A DNA stretch of 7,068 bases from Campylobacter sp. (GTDB lineage Bacteria; Campylobacterota; Campylobacteria; Campylobacterales; Campylobacteraceae), in NCBI GenBank assembly GCA_017940085.1, contig JAGAZK010000109.1, positions 1 through 7,068 on the forward strand. Direction: 5' to 3'. The position numbers and the translations under genes were made by a program. The notes under the pieces were generated by a model. It was not told the DNA's origin, ran no database searches, and worked only from the letters and a program-made list of their open reading frames with translations. Below, one piece after another: positions 5,866 through 7,068 of this stretch (positions are counted from its first letter, which is position 1; every line of letters begins with the position of its first letter).

Positions 5866-6108
5866 AAATTTGTGTAAAATTCGCAAATTTAATCAACCTA
5901 TAATTTATTTAAAAAGTATCACAATACAGCTACGATAATAGCGATAAATTTGAATAAATTCAAATAAATTTGATTAAATTTGTGCAAATTTAATCAAAAT
6001 CGCTGTATTTTAAAACCACAAAAACTAATAATTTTAGCAGTATAAACAACTAAATTTAATTAAATTTGGTCTAAATTTGAATAAATTTGAGAGTAAATGA
6101 GTAAATTT
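5866..6108. repeat. AAATTT-rich spacer with direct repeats
   Basis: AAATTT occurs eleven times in this stretch. TAAATTTGAATAAATT is present twice exactly (5945-5960 and 6072-6087). GCAAATTTAATCAA is present at 5883-5896 and 5984-5997, and once more at 5170-5183 on the other side of the YgiW-family gene. No gene is seen. Confidence 0.6.
5923..6009. repeat. Nested inverted-repeat element in the convergent spacer
   Basis: AATACAGC (5923-5930) is repeated in inverted form as GCTGTATT (6002-6009). Inside it, AGCGAT (5940-5945) faces ATCGCT (5999-6004), followed by two palindromes. ATTTGAAT-AA-ATTCAAAT spans 5948-5965. TTTGATTAAATTTG (5969-5982) and CAAATTTAATCAAA (5985-5998) form 14-base perfect arms around TG. 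It codes for nothing. It could be a small non-autonomous repeat or a structural element between converging genes. Confidence 0.6.
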
Positions 6109-6135
6109 ATACAATGCCAAGAAGGCATTGTATAA
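6107..6135 (-). terminator. Hairpin terminator after gdhA
   Basis: TTATACAATGCC (6107-6118) pairs perfectly over 12 bases with GGCATTGTATAA (6124-6135) around a five-base loop, a few bases past the gdhA stop. On the minus strand it runs on into ATAAATTTACTC, which is T-poor. The stem is strong. Confidence 0.75.
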
Positions 6136-6139
6136 GATA

Positions 6140-7068
6140 CTAAATATATCCTTGGTCTATCATCGCATCAGCGACTTTTCTAAATCCAGCAATATTTGCA
6201 CCAAGCACAAGATTGCCCGGTTCGCCAAACTCAACTGAAGTATCATAGGCATTTCTAAATATATTTCGCATAATTGTTTTTAGTCTATTATCAACATTTT
6301 CAAATGTCCATATATCCATAGAAGCGTTTTGGCTCATCTCTAAGCCACTTGTAGCCACGCCACCTGCATTTGCAGCTTTGGCTGGACCATACAAAAATCC
6401 TTTTGTTTCATGCATATAATTCATCGCATCTAGTGTGCTAGGCATATTTGCACCCTCAGCAAGCAATCTACAACCATTTTCATAAAGCACCTTAACATCA
6501 GCCAAATGCACTTCATTTTGCGTAGCACAAGGGAAAGCAGCATCGCAAGGCACACTCCAGACTTCATTTCTGCCTTCTTTGTATTGACTAATCGGAGTAA
6601 ATTTAGCACTTTTTCTAGCTTTAGCATATTCAGCTAAGCCCACTCTTTTAACTTCTTTTAGTTCTTTTAGGAGTTTTAGATCAATCCCTTCTGTATCATA
6701 AATAAATCCAGTAGAATCGCTAACAGTAACAGGCAATGCTCCAAGCTCATAAAGCTTTTCGATAGTGTAAATAGCGACATTTCCAGCGCCGCTAACTGAG
6801 CATTTTTTACCCTCAAATGTTTGACCAATTGAAGCAAGCATTTGCTCAGCAAAATATACAAGTCCATAACCAGTGGCTTCTGTCCTAGCCAAACTTCCAC
6901 CCCAATTTAAGCCTTTACCTGTAAGTGAGCCGTCAAATCTATGGGTTAGTTTTTTGTATTCGCCAAACAAATATCCGATTTCTCTACCACCCACACCAAT
7001 ATCTCCAGCTGGGACATCTTTGACATCGCCGATGAGTTCATACAAACCTTGCATAAAAGCTTGACAAA
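6140..7068 (-). CDS. gdhA: Glutamate dehydrogenase (NADP-type), C-terminal two thirds, cut by the window edge
   Basis: The enzyme interconverts 2-oxoglutarate plus ammonium and glutamate, a main entry point for nitrogen. The frame stays open to the edge, giving 308 complete codons beginning CQAFMQGLYE; the true start is outside, and the ATG at 7054 is internal. By comparison with E. coli GdhA (447 residues) roughly the first 145 are missing, including the catalytic lysine region. Present are VPAGDIGVGGREIGYLFG with the catalytic aspartate, GKGLNWGGSLARTEATGYG, the Rossmann motif SGAGNVA, SDSTGF after the second strand, LLAEGANMPST, and GPAKAANAGGVATSGLEMSQN. The closeness to E. coli GdhA suggests a hexameric NADP-dependent enzyme. 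It converges on the YgiW-family gene. No defect is seen. Confidence 0.96.
   Translation of the reverse strand, partial: CQAFMQGLYELIGDVKDVPAGDIGVGGREIGYLFGEYKKLTHRFDGSLTGKGLNWGGSLARTEATGYGLVYFAEQMLASIGQTFEGKKCSVSGAGNVAIYTIEKLYELGALPVTVSDSTGFIYDTEGIDLKLLKELKEVKRVGLAEYAKARKSAKFTPISQYKEGRNEVWSVPCDAAFPCATQNEVHLADVKVLYENGCRLLAEGANMPSTLDAMNYMHETKGFLYGPAKAANAGGVATSGLEMSQNASMDIWTFENVDNRLKTIMRNIFRNAYDTSVEFGEPGNLVLGANIAGFRKVADAMIDQGYI

Noticed and set aside
5866..6108. CRISPR array in the repeat-rich spacer
   Set aside because: Repeats are short, irregularly spaced and AT-only, with no uniform spacers and no cas genes.
6430..7064. Other-frame open readings within gdhA on both strands
   Set aside because: They overlap the continuous and well-conserved glutamate dehydrogenase frame and show no motifs.

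Overview
The window is AT-rich DNA from an epsilonproteobacterium, most likely Campylobacter. The main evidence is the tightly packed gene order nadK-recN-response regulator, which I recall from C. jejuni as Cj0641-Cj0642-Cj0643. TAAAAT/TATAAAAT-type -10 boxes with no clear -35, and very frequent AAATTT words between genes, also fit. I cannot name the species.

Left part (1-2652, all on the minus strand): nadK (NAD kinase), recN (DNA repair ATPase) and the first 77 codons of a CbrR-like response regulator form one transcription unit read from right to left. nadK and recN overlap by 4 bases (ATGA), and 35 bases separate recN from the regulator. A promoter with a TATAAAAT box lies just upstream of nadK.

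Middle part (2783-5141): this looks like an accessory block. On the minus strand, a Q/M/N-rich lipoprotein gene is followed after 57 bases by a very AT-rich gene for a PIN-domain (predicted RNase) protein. A Cro/CI-type (XRE) regulator is divergently transcribed on the plus strand. The 145-base divergent spacer holds three copies of the inverted repeat TATTC-N5-GAATA (one degenerate), placed on roughly the same DNA face. These are probable operators through which the regulator could control itself and the lipoprotein-PIN unit. In C. jejuni, as I remember it, adk-aspS lie upstream of nadK instead, so the block may be an insertion.

Right part (5142-7068): a 302-base spacer contains a hairpin repeat of the widespread ATTGCTTCG...CTCGCAATGAC type and a possible further operator-like site. 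Then comes a small exported OB-fold protein of the YgiW/YdeI (BOF) family on the plus strand, ended by a strong hairpin. It converges on gdhA (NADP-type glutamate dehydrogenase), on the minus strand, which also ends in a strong hairpin and runs off the right edge. Between the two terminators lies about 250 bases of spacer made of AAATTT words, perfect palindromes and nested inverted repeats.

No rRNA, tRNA, CRISPR array, transposase or integrase gene was seen.
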